Both the position numbers and the translations under genes were made by a program. Under the pieces are notes generated by a model. It worked only from the letters and a program-made list of their open reading frames with translations. It was not told where the DNA came from and ran no database searches. 64,000 bases of DNA from Psychrobacter sp. JCM 18903 (GTDB lineage Bacteria > Pseudomonadota > Gammaproteobacteria > Pseudomonadales > Moraxellaceae), in the NCBI RefSeq assembly GCF_000586475.1, contig NZ_BAWJ01000002.1, forward strand, positions 186,001 through 250,000. Reading direction: 5' to 3'. Of this stretch, positions 51,900 to 61,967 are shown in pieces; position 1 is the first letter of the stretch, and every line of letters starts with the position of its first letter.

Positions 51900-53314
51900 A
51901 TGCCTTTTTTAGACACGCTGAGACCAAATCACTCTTCAAAAAATGAAGGGATTTATCGATTTGACTATCCAGAAGTCTTCGTTTTAATGCTTACGGTCAT
52001 ACTCCTTGCTGTACATTTTAATTTTAGACCTACTTCAATGGCACTGCTCGTTATTGTTTGTCTGCCAAGTTTAATGATTTTGATTTATAACTATCGCCGC
52101 CAAAAAAGCTTTTGGACGTCTAACATTGTTATCATTTTACTATCGGTAGTTATTGGGTCGATACAGTTTTGCACGGTTATTTCGCTTAGCTTAGCCGCGC
52201 TTATAGCACTCAGAATTATTATCAGTAGCCCTGAAAATCATTTAAAACTGATTGCCGTCTCTATAATCACCGTCATTGTTTTCTATTATGTTAGCGTTAC
52301 CCTAAGCAGTGCTGATATAGATTGCCATGAAGGCTGGACCACACCAATAATATTATTAGCCAGTATGATCGTCATACTGTATCAGTTTTGGCATGTGTAC
52401 CAAGAGTATATTGGTTATGAAACTCGTGCTCATCAGGCCGTTGGGCGATTAAGCACGATGGTCTCCGTCATTAATAAGTTGACGCGCTTCATACCTCCGC
52501 AAGTTTGGGAGCCTATCGTAAAATCTGATAGCCCAGTTACTGTTGCTAATAAGCGTGCTAAGCTGACGATTATGTTCTCAGATATCGTTGGCTTTACGGA
52601 GTTGTCAGATAGTTTGAGCGCTGACAATTTGGCTGATATCTTAAATACTTATATGCATTGTATGACATTGATAGCAAACAAGCATGGCGCCGTACTTGAT
52701 AAATTTATTGGTGATGGCATGGTGTGTTTTTTGGTGAGCCAAATAGTCGCGGTGCGCGCCAAGATGCTTTAGACTGTATTGCAATGGCAATAGATATGCG
52801 TCGCGAGATGCGAACTTTGAGGCAAAAATGGCGCTTGATGGGCTTTGAGGGGTTGTACATTCGCATCGGTATTAGCACAGGTTATTGCCATGTTGGTAAT
52901 TTTGGTAGTAATAATCGTCTAAGCTATACTCTTATTGGTAAAGAGGCCAATCTAGCGGCAAGACTTGAATCGAGCGCTGGTAAAGATGAGATACTGGTCA
53001 GTGAGAGTACTTACGATTATATCTGTCATAACTATGACTGTCAGCATGCGGGTGCGTTCAAGTTAAAAGGTTTTGATAGCAAGGTAAATGCATGGCAAGT
53101 GCTGGATCCAGATACGTATAAAGGTCATTTATCAAAGTGGGTTGATCACACACTACCAGGTTTCAATTTGCATCTAAATTTTAAAGATATGAAGGATAAT
53201 GATTATCAAGATATCAGAGCACGCTTAAATTTTGCGCTTGAACGTGTCGAGCAGGAGCAAGAAAAAGTGGCAACTGACATAGCGGCAGCAAGCAAACGTA
53301 ATGACAATCAATGA
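51900..53314 (+). CDS. Membrane-bound class III adenylate/guanylate cyclase (one apparent frameshift)
   Basis: Joined length is 471 residues after restoring one base near 52723 (TT read as T, giving DGMVVFFGEP). The N-terminal 180 residues contain about six membrane helices (FVLMLTVILLAVHF, LIALRIIISS and others). The catalytic domain has both metal aspartates (IMFSDIVGFTELSD; DKFIGDGM) and the transition-state Asn and Arg (GKEANLAARLES). The residue that usually sets base choice is Ser in RLSYTLIGK rather than Asp, so ATP versus GTP cannot be decided. A hydrophilic tail of about 70 residues with a coiled coil follows. A terminator is present at 53351. Confidence 0.85.
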
Positions 53315-53350
53315 CAATCGTCCAAAAATAATGTTTATAAAATCAAGCGC

Positions 53351-53387
53351 AAAAAAGCCAGCTACTATTATGATAGCTGGCTTTTTT
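53351..53387. terminator. Bidirectional terminator between the cyclase and fdx
   Basis: Perfect 14-bp arms AAAAAAGCCAGCTA / TAGCTGGCTTTTTT with a 9-base loop between convergent genes; it has A/T tails on both sides. Confidence 0.92.
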
Positions 53388-53429
53388 ATCTAATGAAGTA
53401 AACTGTAATATTAGGACGTGTTCTAGCGT

Positions 53430-53768
53430 TTAGTGGTTTTCTTTTGCATGGTTGAGCGTATATTTAGGAATCTCAATGGTTAAGTCTTCATCATCGAGCA
53501 TGACCTGACAAGATAGGCGTGAGTCAGGCTCTAACCCCCAAGCACGATCTAATAAATCGGCTTCAATATCATCCATTTCATCTAAACTATTAAAACCTTT
53601 ACGGACGACCACATGGCATGTGGTACAGGCTTTTGACATCTCACATGCATGTTCAATTTTAATGCCTTTTTCCAATAGCGCTTTACATAAGTTGCTGCCA
53701 GCTTCTAGCTCGACTTCGGCGCCTTCAGGGCAAATTTCATGATGCGGTAGTACGGTAATTTTTGGCAT
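53430..53768 (-). CDS. fdx: [2Fe-2S] ferredoxin of the ISC system
   Basis: 112 residues. Cluster cysteines: CEMSKACTTCHVVV (C-x5-C-x2-C) and LSCQVML. It begins MPKITVLPHHEICPEGA, typical for isc-encoded Fdx. It supplies electrons for cluster assembly on IscU. It is the last gene of the isc run; iscX is not found after it. Confidence 0.94.
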   Translation of the reverse strand: MPKITVLPHHEICPEGAEVELEAGSNLCKALLEKGIKIEHACEMSKACTTCHVVVRKGFNSLDEMDDIEADLLDRAWGLEPDSRLSCQVMLDDEDLTIEIPKYTLNHAKENH

Positions 53769-53859
53769 AAATCGTCTTTCCAGTGCTAATCAATTAAAAG
53801 AATAAAAATATAAGAAATGAGCTTAGTATGGTGACTAAGTCACATTTTAAATGTATCTG

Positions 53860-55739
53860 CTACCAATCTTGGGCATTCGTGCCTGCCATGCTGGCTTTAA
53901 CGCTTTGATTCATAATACGGGCAGCAAAGGCATCACTGTGAGGCTTGAGCTTTGCTTGCTGTGCCTCGATAAGTGCCAAATCATCAGTACTTAGCGTTGT
54001 TTGCAACACTTGTATTTGCTCAGCCAATGAGTGCTGCTCCTCAGAAGACAATAAGGCTGCAAATTCTTTAAGGGCAGATTGTAGCGCTAATACTTCACGC
54101 TCCGCTTCTACTTTGGTTTCGATTAAAGAACGTGTATTTTTATCTTCTTCTGCATGCTTGAATCCTGCGACGAGCAATTGCTCTTTTTGCTCATCTGATA
54201 ACCCATAAGAAGGCACAATCTCAATCTTACTTTCTGTCTTGGTTGTGGTTTCTTGGCGCTGACGGTTAGCTGTCCATTCGCATCGATACTAAAGGTGACT
54301 TCAATACGAGCAAATCCAGCTTTCATCGGCGGGATACCATATAGCTCAAAACGACCCAATGAACGGCAGTTATCGACCGTCTCACGCTCGCCCTGTACCA
54401 CATGAATCACCATGCCTGTTTGACCATCTTGATAGGTGGTAAACACTTGGCGTTTTTTGACAGGAATAGGCGTATTACGTGGAATCAGTACTTCAACTAA
54501 GCCGCCCATGGTCTCAAGACCAAGCGATAGCGGCGTTACGTCTAACAATAATAGGTTGTTATTACTATCGCCATTGACCAATTGATGCGCCGTTTGGGCA
54601 GCACCCAAAGCCACGACTTCATCGGGATTTAGACGACAAAGTGGTTGCTTGGCAAAAAACTCTGTCACGACTTGTTGTATAGCAGGCATACGAGTAGAGC
54701 CACCGACCAAAATCACTTCGTCTAGATCAGCACTCGAAAGCTTGGCATCACGCAGGGCTTGTTCGCATACGCTCAATGTACGGCGGCTAACTGGCTCTGC
54801 AATAGCCAGCAAATCTGTACGGCGAAGCACACCTTGGTAAGATTGCTCATTCACAGTGATATCGATATCAACTTGTTCATCGTCAGTCAATGCTTGCTTA
54901 TAAGCTTTGGCTTGCTGTGCAAGTATCGACTTATCATGACGACTAACATCTTTTGGATCTATATTTAATTGCTTGATAAGCCAATTGGTCATTAGACGAT
55001 CGATGTCGTCACCACCTAATGCACTATTACCGCCAGTTGCCAGTACTTCAAAGACACCATCAGTCAGCTTTAAGATAGAAACGTCAAAAGTACCGCCACC
55101 CAGATCGTAAATTAAATAATAACTTTCTTTATCGCCGTTTTGCGTTGACTGGTCGAGACCATAGGCGACGGCAGCAGCCGTAGGCTCATTTAGCAGACGT
55201 AACACATTGATACCAGCCGCTTGGGCTGCATCTTTGGTCGCTTGACGCTGGGCTTCATCAAAATAAGCAGGGACAGTAATGACCGCACCCTCGATACTGT
55301 CTGCAGGCAATGCGCTCGCTGCCCGTTGCTCAAGCGCTGCTAATATACGTGCTGATACTTCAACAGGCGATACTTTACCCTGAGCCGTCACAAATGCTGG
55401 CATGTCATCTTTGCTGCCGCTTAACTCATAAGGATGAGAAAATTTGATATCAGCTTGGCTACGACCCATAAAACGCTTAGCCGAGACGATCGTATTTTTT
55501 GGATCATCCGCTAAGTGAGCTAATGCATCAGAGCCAACCAACGGCTTACCTACACTTGGATAATAGACCACAGAAGGTAATAAGGTATCGGTAGCTGCGC
55601 TTGCCTCTAAGACTTGCGCCTTGCCTGAGCGTACTACCGCGACCAATGAGCGCGTAGTACCAAGATCAATTCCTAGGCCAAAACGATGCTGATGGGGTTG
55701 GGCGCTTTGATTGGGTTCGGCAATTTGCAATAAAGACAT
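53860..55739 (-). CDS. hscA: Hsc66 chaperone HscA (one apparent frameshift)
   Basis: Joined length is 626 residues from ATG 55739 (a TTG at 55751 is less likely) after restoring one G near 54252 (GG read as G). The ATPase domain has [32 protein letters not shown] and [14 protein letters not shown]; the linker region [13 protein letters not shown] and the substrate domain follow. The join recreates [10 protein letters not shown], then PSYGLSDEQ. HscA with HscB releases clusters from IscU. The length agrees with E. coli HscA (616), distinct from DnaK (about 640). Confidence 0.93.
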
Positions 55740-56013
55740 AAGATAACTCAAAGATAAAATGAAAGAGATAAAATTAATAAGTGAAATGAAACAAATATGA
55801 TAAGCGCACTATTGTAGTTTAACTGCGTTGTATGCACGTGAAAACGAAGATACTTAGCGATTAAAAGTGCTTAAGATAAGGGATTATACGGCATCGCTGT
55901 GACTATTTTAACCATCGCTTATAATATAGTTTTCAAATAAGCGTCATAAGCTAATACCATTTATAAATAAATTTGGCATATAAAATAAATTAACAAGCTT
56001 ATACATCAGTCAG

Positions 56014-56595
56014 TTAGACGTATAAATCATCATCATCTGAATGCTCAGCAGTCGCTAACTCATCGATACCAGTAGTCACGTCAGCATTTAATTTGACTAA
56101 GAATTTCAGTTTTTGTGTCGCATCAATCGCCGTTTGCCAATCTTGGTTTTGGTAAGCATCGTTAAAACGCTTAGACTGTTTTGCCAGTCGCTCGGTGATT
56201 TGAGGGTGTAGTTGTTGCAATGTCGCACGATCTTTACCCTCGATAGCGTCATCTAAATCCATGCGCATCTGCATCGCATCTTCTAAAAATTCCAAGTCTG
56301 CAATTGAATGCTCTAGATTCTGTGCTTGATCTGCCATGTCTAGTAGATAGCTAGCACGACTATCAGGCGCACTTAACGCTTGGTAGGCTTGATTGATTAA
56401 CGCTGAGGCTTGCTCAGACTGCTGTTGCGCTTGCGTAGTATTGGCTAGATTCTTGGTAACATTATCAGGATGATAACGTTTTTGTAGCAGACGTAGATGC
56501 TGATCGAGACTCTCTTGATTGACTTCAAACTGTACAGGCTGCTCAAATAGGGCAAAGAAGTTATCAAACTGGGCTTCTGCAGTAATGTCTGTCAT
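56014..56595 (-). CDS. hscB: Co-chaperone HscB
   Basis: 193 residues, intact. The J-domain carries the HPD tripeptide in LLQKRYHPDNV; the second, helical domain has YLLDMADQAQNLEHSIADLE and the IscU-binding segment LEFLEDAMQMRMDLDDA. It brings IscU to HscA. It is the penultimate assembly gene of the cluster; 262 bp separate it from hscA, more than is usual. Confidence 0.93.
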   Translation of the reverse strand: MTDITAEAQFDNFFALFEQPVQFEVNQESLDQHLRLLQKRYHPDNVTKNLANTTQAQQQSEQASALINQAYQALSAPDSRASYLLDMADQAQNLEHSIADLEFLEDAMQMRMDLDDAIEGKDRATLQQLHPQITERLAKQSKRFNDAYQNQDWQTAIDATQKLKFLVKLNADVTTGIDELATAEHSDDDDLYV

Positions 56596-56714
56596 ATCAT
56601 ACGCCTTGCTTGTTATTTATTTTGAAAGTTTTCTTTAGCTGAGAACATATTTATTATGGCTTGAATATAGAGTTAGGAAACTCTAAACTCAAGGGTTTTT
56701 TAACCTTTGAACCA

Positions 56715-57034
56715 TTAAACGGTAAAAGATTCGCCGCAACCACATTCGCCTTTTTGATTGGGATTGGTGAACTTAAAGCCTTCGTTAAGACCTTCTTTTT
56801 CGTAGTCCATCAACAAACCATCTAAATAGACCAAACTTTTAGGATCAATAAAGATGTTAACGCCGCGGCTTTCGTAACGCGTGTCATTTTCATCAGGGTA
56901 TCTACAAACTCTAAAACGTAAGCTAAGCCTGAGCAACCCGCGGTACGGATACCCACTCGAATACCTTCGCCTTTGCCGCGATTGTCCAAAAAGTCTCGAA
57001 CATGCTGAGCGGCGCGTTCTGTCATTTCAATCAT
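56715..57034 (-). CDS. iscA: Iron-sulfur assembly protein IscA (one apparent frameshift)
   Basis: Joined length is 106 residues from ATG 57034 (GGGAG 5 bases upstream) after restoring one C near 56897 (CCCC read as CCC). The three conserved cysteines are present: [13 protein letters not shown] and [11 protein letters not shown]. Typical length is 107. It acts as a cluster carrier or scaffold. Its tail [17 protein letters not shown] joins cleanly. Confidence 0.94.
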
Positions 57035-57159
57035 GCCAACTCCCATTGACTATCAATGATAAATATCAATCAAAAAAATCTGTATAAACTGGCAATGAAA
57101 ATAGAGCACTTGCCAAAAAAATCTTAATAACGACCAGTTAAGAATCACTAGAAAATAAA

Positions 57160-57191
57160 AGGTGACAATTACATTAGCGTTATTGTCACCT
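57160..57191. repeat. Hairpin between iscU and iscA
   Basis: AGGTGACAAT / ATTGTCACCT arms with a 12-base loop in the 248-bp gap. Intra-operon hairpins may adjust relative expression or RNA stability. Confidence 0.6.
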
Positions 57192-57282
57192 CTTTAGCGT
57201 TAGTAGCTGTTCAATACATCGACTACTAAAGTACGGCCATTAAGACCGTGTACTTAGAAGTATAATACTTACGCTAATAGGT

Positions 57283-57692
57283 TTAGCTAGCCGCTTCTTC
57301 TGTCTCTACTGCTGCGCTATGCTTACCTTTATAGTCGCTAATAGCGGCTTTAATGCGTCTTCAGCAAGTACAGAGCAATGCACTTTTACTGGTGGTAAGG
57401 CCAACTCTTTCGCGATATCGTTGTTTTTGATTTCGCCCGCTTGATCCAAGCTTTTGCCTTTTAGCCACTCAGTCACGAGCGAACTTGAAGCGATTGCTGA
57501 ACCACAGCCATAAGTTTTAAAGCGTGCATCTTCAATGATGCCGTTATCATCAACTTGAATCTGTAGGCGCATTACATCGCCACAAGCTGGGGCACCAACC
57601 ATACCAGTACCAACGTTTTTGGCATTTTTATCAAGATTGCCGACGTTGCGTGGATTTTCGTAATGATCAATAACTTGGTCACTATAGGCCAT
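57283..57692 (-). CDS. iscU: Iron-sulfur scaffold IscU (one apparent frameshift)
   Basis: Joined length is 136 residues after restoring one base near 57350 (AAA read as AA). Motifs: SDQVIDHYENPRNVGNLD, GAPACGDVMRLQIQVD, YGCGSAIASSSL and the LPPVKVHCSVLAEDAL region with the third cysteine (LPPVK is the HscA recognition site). The restored C-terminus ends acidic (ETEEAAS). It assembles [2Fe-2S] clusters from IscS sulfur. The unrestored frame simply stops 7 codons early with a different tail. Confidence 0.95.
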
Positions 57693-57785
57693 GGGGTTTT
57701 CTCCTAGTTAGATGATGAGTAGTCAATTACTGACTTTAAATGTCTAACTACTCATCGATAATTGGGGTCAAACATTTAGTTAATA

Positions 57786-57830
57786 GAAACGGTATTTATA
57801 AAAACGGTATTTATAAAAACTGGATTTATA
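57786..57830. repeat. 15-bp tandem repeat, three copies, between iscS and iscU
   Basis: GAAACGGTATTTATA, AAAACGGTATTTATA, AAAACTGGATTTATA in succession. In the same gap GATGAGTAGT (57714) and ACTACTCATC (57747) form a separate inverted repeat. Confidence 0.85.
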
Positions 57831-57890
57831 AGTGTCTGATCAATCGTTTAATGGTTCTGTTTGATAACTATATCGTTACTTTCGGTAATT

Positions 57891-59117
57891 TTAATGCTCA
57901 GCCCATTCGACTGAATCTAAATCAACACCTTCTTGGTACATATCCCAAAGTGGTGATAAGGCACGTAATTTATCGACCGCTTCATGCATTTGTTTGATGA
58001 CAGTATCGATGTCTGCTTCAGTGGTATAACGACCAAAGCTGAAACGAATTGAGCTGTGTGCTAATTCATCTGGGCGACCAATAGCACGTAATACATATGA
58101 TGGCTCAAGCGTCGCTGATGTACAGGCTGAACCTGATGATACAGCTAAATCTTTAAGTGACATCATGAGAGACTCGCCCTCAACGAAGTTGAAGCTGATG
58201 TTTACAATGTTAGGCACGCTGTGCTCAAGATCACCATTTAGGTAGATCTCTTCGATATCTTGTAGACCGTCCCACAGTTTTTGGCGTAGCTTGGCTGCAT
58301 GTGCATGGTCTTCTTCATAACGCTCATTGGCTAAAGCAAATGCTGCTCCAAGACCAACGATTTGATGCGTCGGTAATGTACCTGAACGCATACCGCGCTC
58401 ATGACCACCGCCATGCTGCTCTGCTTTCAAACGGATACGTGGCTTACGACGAACAAATAATGCGCCAATACCTTTAGGACCGTAGGCTTTGTGACCTGAG
58501 AAGCTCATCAAATCGATCTTCGTGGTTTCAAGGTCAATCAATACTTTACCAACAGATTGTGCGCCATCGACGTGGAAGACCACACCCGCTTCACGAGTGA
58601 TTTCACCAATGGCAGCGACATCAGTAATCGTACCAAGCTCATTATTTACCATCATGAGTGATACTAAGATAGTATCATCACGTAATGCTTCTTTAACTTG
58701 CTCTGGTAAAATAAGACCCGTGCTTGGCTGCGGCTCAAGATAAGTAATCTCAAAACCTTCTTGCTCAAGCTCACGGCACGTATCTAATACGGCTTTATGT
58801 TCGATCTTACTGGTAATGATGTGCTTACCACGAGATTGATAAAAATGCGCGGCGCCTTTAATCGCTAGGTTGTCTGATTCTGTTGCACCAGAGGTAAAGA
58901 CGATTTCGCGTGGATCAGCATTAATGACTTCAGCCACTTGTTGACGCGCTGTTTCTACCGCTTCTTCTGCTTGCCAGCCATAGCCATGCGAGCGCGAGGC
59001 TGGATTACCAAAGATGCCATCTACTGTCAGATACTCGCTCATCTTAGCAGCTACTGATTTTGCAACTGGTGTGGTGGCGGCATAATCTAAGTATATAAGG
59101 TTGTTATGTTGGCTCAT
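57891..59117 (-). CDS. iscS: Cysteine desulfurase IscS
   Basis: 408 residues from ATG 59117. The frame is open upstream, but this start overlaps the iscR stop in an ATGA and gives the family start [23 protein letters not shown]-lysine: [20 protein letters not shown]-like segment ([10 protein letters not shown]); active cysteine loop [16 protein letters not shown]-terminal [18 protein letters not shown] for IscU docking. It provides sulfur for cluster and tRNA thiolation. It is intact and translationally coupled to iscR. Confidence 0.96.
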   Translation of the reverse strand: MSQHNNLIYLDYAATTPVAKSVAAKMSEYLTVDGIFGNPASRSHGYGWQAEEAVETARQQVAEVINADPREIVFTSGATESDNLAIKGAAHFYQSRGKHIITSKIEHKAVLDTCRELEQEGFEITYLEPQPSTGLILPEQVKEALRDDTILVSLMMVNNELGTITDVAAIGEITREAGVVFHVDGAQSVGKVLIDLETTKIDLMSFSGHKAYGPKGIGALFVRRKPRIRLKAEQHGGGHERGMRSGTLPTHQIVGLGAAFALANERYEEDHAHAAKLRQKLWDGLQDIEEIYLNGDLEHSVPNIVNISFNFVEGESLMMSLKDLAVSSGSACTSATLEPSYVLRAIGRPDELAHSSIRFSFGRYTTEADIDTVIKQMHEAVDKLRALSPLWDMYQEGVDLDSVEWAEH

Positions 59118-59623
59118 GCTGGGTTTGCCTCGCTGTTCGATAGGGTAATAGTGTTGATATCTTTTATGGAAATCTCTTTGGTAGAGCTGTGCTGACGCTC
59201 TGACACTGACTGCACATTTTCCATGTCTAATAATTGCGCTAATGTTATATTTTTCAAGTACTGTTCGATATGATTGGACAGTGCACACCATAAATCATGG
59301 GTTAAGCACATTGTACCACCTTGACAGTCGCCGCGTCCTTCGCACTGCATCGCATTAACCGACTCATCGACGGCAGATATGATGCTCATGACGTCTATTT
59401 CATGCAATGGTTTGGCTAGATGATAGCCACCGGCCGCACCTCGGATGCTAGTGACCAGACCACGCTTACGAAGTTTGGAAAACAGTTGTTCAAGGTAAGA
59501 GATAGAAATCGATTGCCGCTTGGCGATATCAGATAAGGAGACTGCAGTGTCTTGTTGGCTGGTCTGTAATGCCAAATCCAGTAACGCAGTAACGGCATAT
59601 CTGCCTCGAGTAGTCAAACGCAT
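59114..59623 (-). CDS. iscR: Rrf2-family regulator IscR
   Basis: 169 residues. A winged helix with [20 protein letters not shown] and [10 protein letters not shown]. The cluster ligands are [13 protein letters not shown] (three Cys) followed by LTHDLW. It represses the isc operon when carrying a [2Fe-2S] cluster and so senses iron-sulfur demand. GGAG lies 8 bases before the ATG. A promoter with an IscR-like site is about 180 bp upstream. The C-terminal 30 residues are variable. Confidence 0.96.
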   Translation of the reverse strand: MRLTTRGRYAVTALLDLALQTSQQDTAVSLSDIAKRQSISISYLEQLFSKLRKRGLVTSIRGAAGGYHLAKPLHEIDVMSIISAVDESVNAMQCEGRGDCQGGTMCLTHDLWCALSNHIEQYLKNITLAQLLDMENVQSVSERQHSSTKEISIKDINTITLSNSEANPA

Positions 59624-59799
59624 GTGTTATCTCCAAACTTTTAAGTCATTTTTATTTAACAACGACCTTAGCAAAATGATAGTGGTGGCAGCTTGTAGCG
59701 CAATATGAAAGCTACTGATGAAATCACATAACCGCTAAGTTGTGTCTTATCGTTATTAAACAGCAGATGATGAACCCGATGTGTGCAACGATTAAGCCA

Positions 59800-59835
59800 A
59801 TTATACTTAATCCTGAGTAATTTAGTCAAGATTAA
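59800..59835 (-). promoter_or_regulatory. iscR promoter with overlapping type-1 IscR-like site
   Basis: On the minus strand TTGACT (59829-59824), an 18-base spacer and TATAAT (59805-59800). The spacer holds GACTAAATTACTCAGGATTA, which resembles the E. coli iscR type-1 site (GACCAATTTACTCGGGA-like). This predicts the usual autorepression. Confidence 0.75.
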
Positions 59836-60001
59836 AGTGTGGTTGAATGGTTAATCGAGCTTATCACTATGATTGATAAAAACAATGGTATTAAAAGGAG
59901 GGGCTATAAGATTGAGAACATTGATTCCTAGCATTTTTGAAATACTAAAATACAGTCTTGAAGTTCGAGTATTACGTTTTTTTAACTTCTATCAATTATA
60001 T

Positions 60002-60031
60002 TAGGGCGTGCTGAATGTTCAATACGCCCCA
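60002..60031. repeat. Short palindrome related to the 66-bp element
   Basis: GGGCGTGCTGAA (60004) and TTCAATACGCCC (60018) form a hairpin with two non-Watson-Crick positions. Its right half equals the GTTCAATACGC end of the element at 15317 but with GCCC. It is probably a remnant or minimal form. The remainder of the 59836-60150 region has no other feature. Confidence 0.55.
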
Positions 60032-60150
60032 GTCATCTAAGCGCTTAATATACTAAGCATTTAATATGCCTTAATCGGCATCAAACGCGTTTGGTAAAGT
60101 AAGCAGCCTTTCATTATTAAGCTGACATTGGTAAGTCGTTGTTGGCGAAA

Positions 60151-60795
60151 TTAATTCATTAATAGCGCGATAATGGCTGCGATCATAATAACGAGAGCAG
60201 CCACGGTGACGATTATCAGGGTTTTTTGTTTGCTCTGTAACTCTTTAACCGTGATTTCAAGCTCACGGTTTTTAATAGTCAAGGTGTTTATTTGGGTTTG
60301 TTGCTCTTTGATGCGTAATTTATAGCTGTCCTTTTTGTCAGCCATTTCAGCTTCAGTAGGCTTGGTCTTACCTTTGCCACCTTTTATCTTTTTAATAAGA
60401 CCTTGAATTAAGCTGCCAAGACCGAGCTGCATAATAAACTGCTTGACCAACTGTACTTGAACAGACTCACCGCGCATTTGTAGTTTTTCGGTGGTTTCGC
60501 TGTCATGAGTGGTGATCGCATTGATCACTTGGATGCTATAAGCATTAATGATGACGTCAGGTTCGCTGCGGTCAATAGGTAACTCTGCGTCTAATAATAC
60601 GCCTTTGGTGCTAAAAGTGGCAAACACTTCAACATGCGGTAGATACAAGCGTAGCGCCACGACAGTACCTTGCTTGGCAAGTGGGTAAGCGGCTTTACGT
60701 AGTTCGGGATCTAAACGTAACAATAGTGTCAGCGCCGACTCGATGAACACCAGAATGATATTAAGAAAAGAGTGAGACAACGTAGAACGCTTCAT
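60151..60795 (-). CDS. SCP2/UbiJ-like protein with coiled coil and C-terminal membrane helix
   Basis: 214 residues from ATG 60795 (the frame is open to a TTG at 60840). Residues 10-110 resemble a sterol-carrier-type (SCP2/UbiJ) lipid-binding fold: KQGTVVALRLYLPHVEVFAT, PDVIINAYSIQVINAIT, LQMRGESVQVQLVKQF. A Gly/Lys-rich hinge, a short coiled coil (LRIKEQQTQINTLTIKNREL) and a C-terminal hydrophobic helix (LIIVTVAALVIMIAAIIALL) follow. So it is probably tail-anchored in the inner membrane. UbiJ supports ubiquinone synthesis, but the tail anchor is not part of UbiJ. The assignment is tentative. Confidence 0.55.
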   Translation of the reverse strand: MKRSTLSHSFLNIILVFIESALTLLLRLDPELRKAAYPLAKQGTVVALRLYLPHVEVFATFSTKGVLLDAELPIDRSEPDVIINAYSIQVINAITTHDSETTEKLQMRGESVQVQLVKQFIMQLGLGSLIQGLIKKIKGGKGKTKPTEAEMADKKDSYKLRIKEQQTQINTLTIKNRELEITVKELQSKQKTLIIVTVAALVIMIAAIIALLMN

Positions 60796-61313
60796 GTAAA
60801 TAATCCGTTTTATATTTGGCAAATTAGAGGCAAAAGACAAACAAGAGTCAAAATTGACCCAAAAGGTGCAGTGATATTTTGCTTATAGTAACGCCTTTAT
60901 AATAAAAAGTAACGCTAGTTTCTGTCAGTTGGAAAATTATTACTTTACAATTTGGTAATCAACAAGGACACAGATATTTATGACTGGCGATGCCTCAGTA
61001 TGAGATGACATCTCTTTGAACGATAAGGCAGTATAGAGGTTGACTCGCTAAGTCGAAGTTAGGAAAAGCCAAGGTTACTAGCGGTTATAACAGTTGCAGA
61101 GGCTTTGCGTAACATTGAGTGTCAAATACGTAGTACAGTAGGCAAAAATATGTAAAATCGCTTGCGCTCCTTATGCTGCTTGATATAAAGACGATAACAA
61201 AGCGAAACCTGTTAATACGCCAGTCAGGCAGTTTTTATTGCTTAAATGCTATGAGAGCGTTACAATGCTTGGCGTGAGCGTTTATTATCCCCCTTAAACT
61301 TGAAGGAAATTTT
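60796..61313. other. Region upstream of hupB
   Basis: About 515 bp between divergent genes. GAAGGA before hupB is clear. I saw no reliable promoter, RNA or palindrome. Confidence 0.4.
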
Positions 61314-61585
61314 ATGAATAAGTCAGAATTAATTGATAGCATCGCAGACAAAAGTGGCCTAAACAAAACCCAAGCTGGCGATGCATTGAATGCTGTTATG
61401 GAAAGTGTTGGTGAAGCGCTAGAAGCTGGCGATAGCATCTCATTGGTTGGTTTTGGTACTTTCAGCGTAAAAGACCGTAAAGCACGTACTGGCCGTAACC
61501 TAAGACGGGTGAAGAGCTTAGCATTCCAGCAAGTAAAGTACCAAGCTTTAAAGCGGGTAAAAACTTAAAAGAGCGTTTAAACTAA
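61314..61585 (+). CDS. hupB: DNA-binding protein HU (one apparent frameshift)
   Basis: Joined length is 90 residues, exactly the HU size, after restoring one C near 61500 (CCC read as CC). MNKSELIDSIADKSGLNKTQ, GDSISLVGFGTFSVKDRKAR and, restored, GRNPKTGEELSIPASKVPSF then KAGKNLKERLN. It is a histone-like nucleoid protein. GAAGGA is 8 bases before the ATG. The next gene is ppiD, as in enterobacteria and pseudomonads (lon-hupB-ppiD), which supports HU-beta rather than HU-alpha. Confidence 0.95.
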
Positions 61586-61702
61586 GCCGTTTTATTAAAA
61601 ATGGATGCTGTATAACGACATGATATACGAATCAACACAGCATTTACTTAGTAAAGCATTATATGGTTTATAGCATGGCTGAAAAGTCATAATATGAATC
61701 AT

Positions 61703-61732
61703 AAAAAGCACCTAGATATTAGGTGCTTTTTT
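61703..61732 (+). terminator. Terminator after hupB
   Basis: AAAAAGCACCTA / TAGGTGCTTTTTT stem with a 5-base loop. The remaining 235 bp before ppiD contain no other recognisable feature. Confidence 0.88.
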
Positions 61733-61967
61733 ATCGCTATAGTTTGTATCATACCACGTGAATATTTTGAGTCTGCATCAAAAAATCACGTATCATAGGG
61801 CGCGCGATAGATGCGTTGTTTAAATAAGACTGTTTTACTCAGTCTTGTTGTTCTATATCAAATTCACACGTTCTTATTCTTACCATTGCCTGCTTAGATA
61901 GCATTGATATTAATAGTAATATTACAATGGTTTTTCATCAATATAGGTTTATAAAGCAGAGATAACT

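Noticed and set aside
57740-57997. 85-residue plus-strand frame over the iscS end
   Set aside because: Its repetitive KNGIYKNWIY text is only the translation of the 15-bp tandem repeats and then the antisense of iscS.
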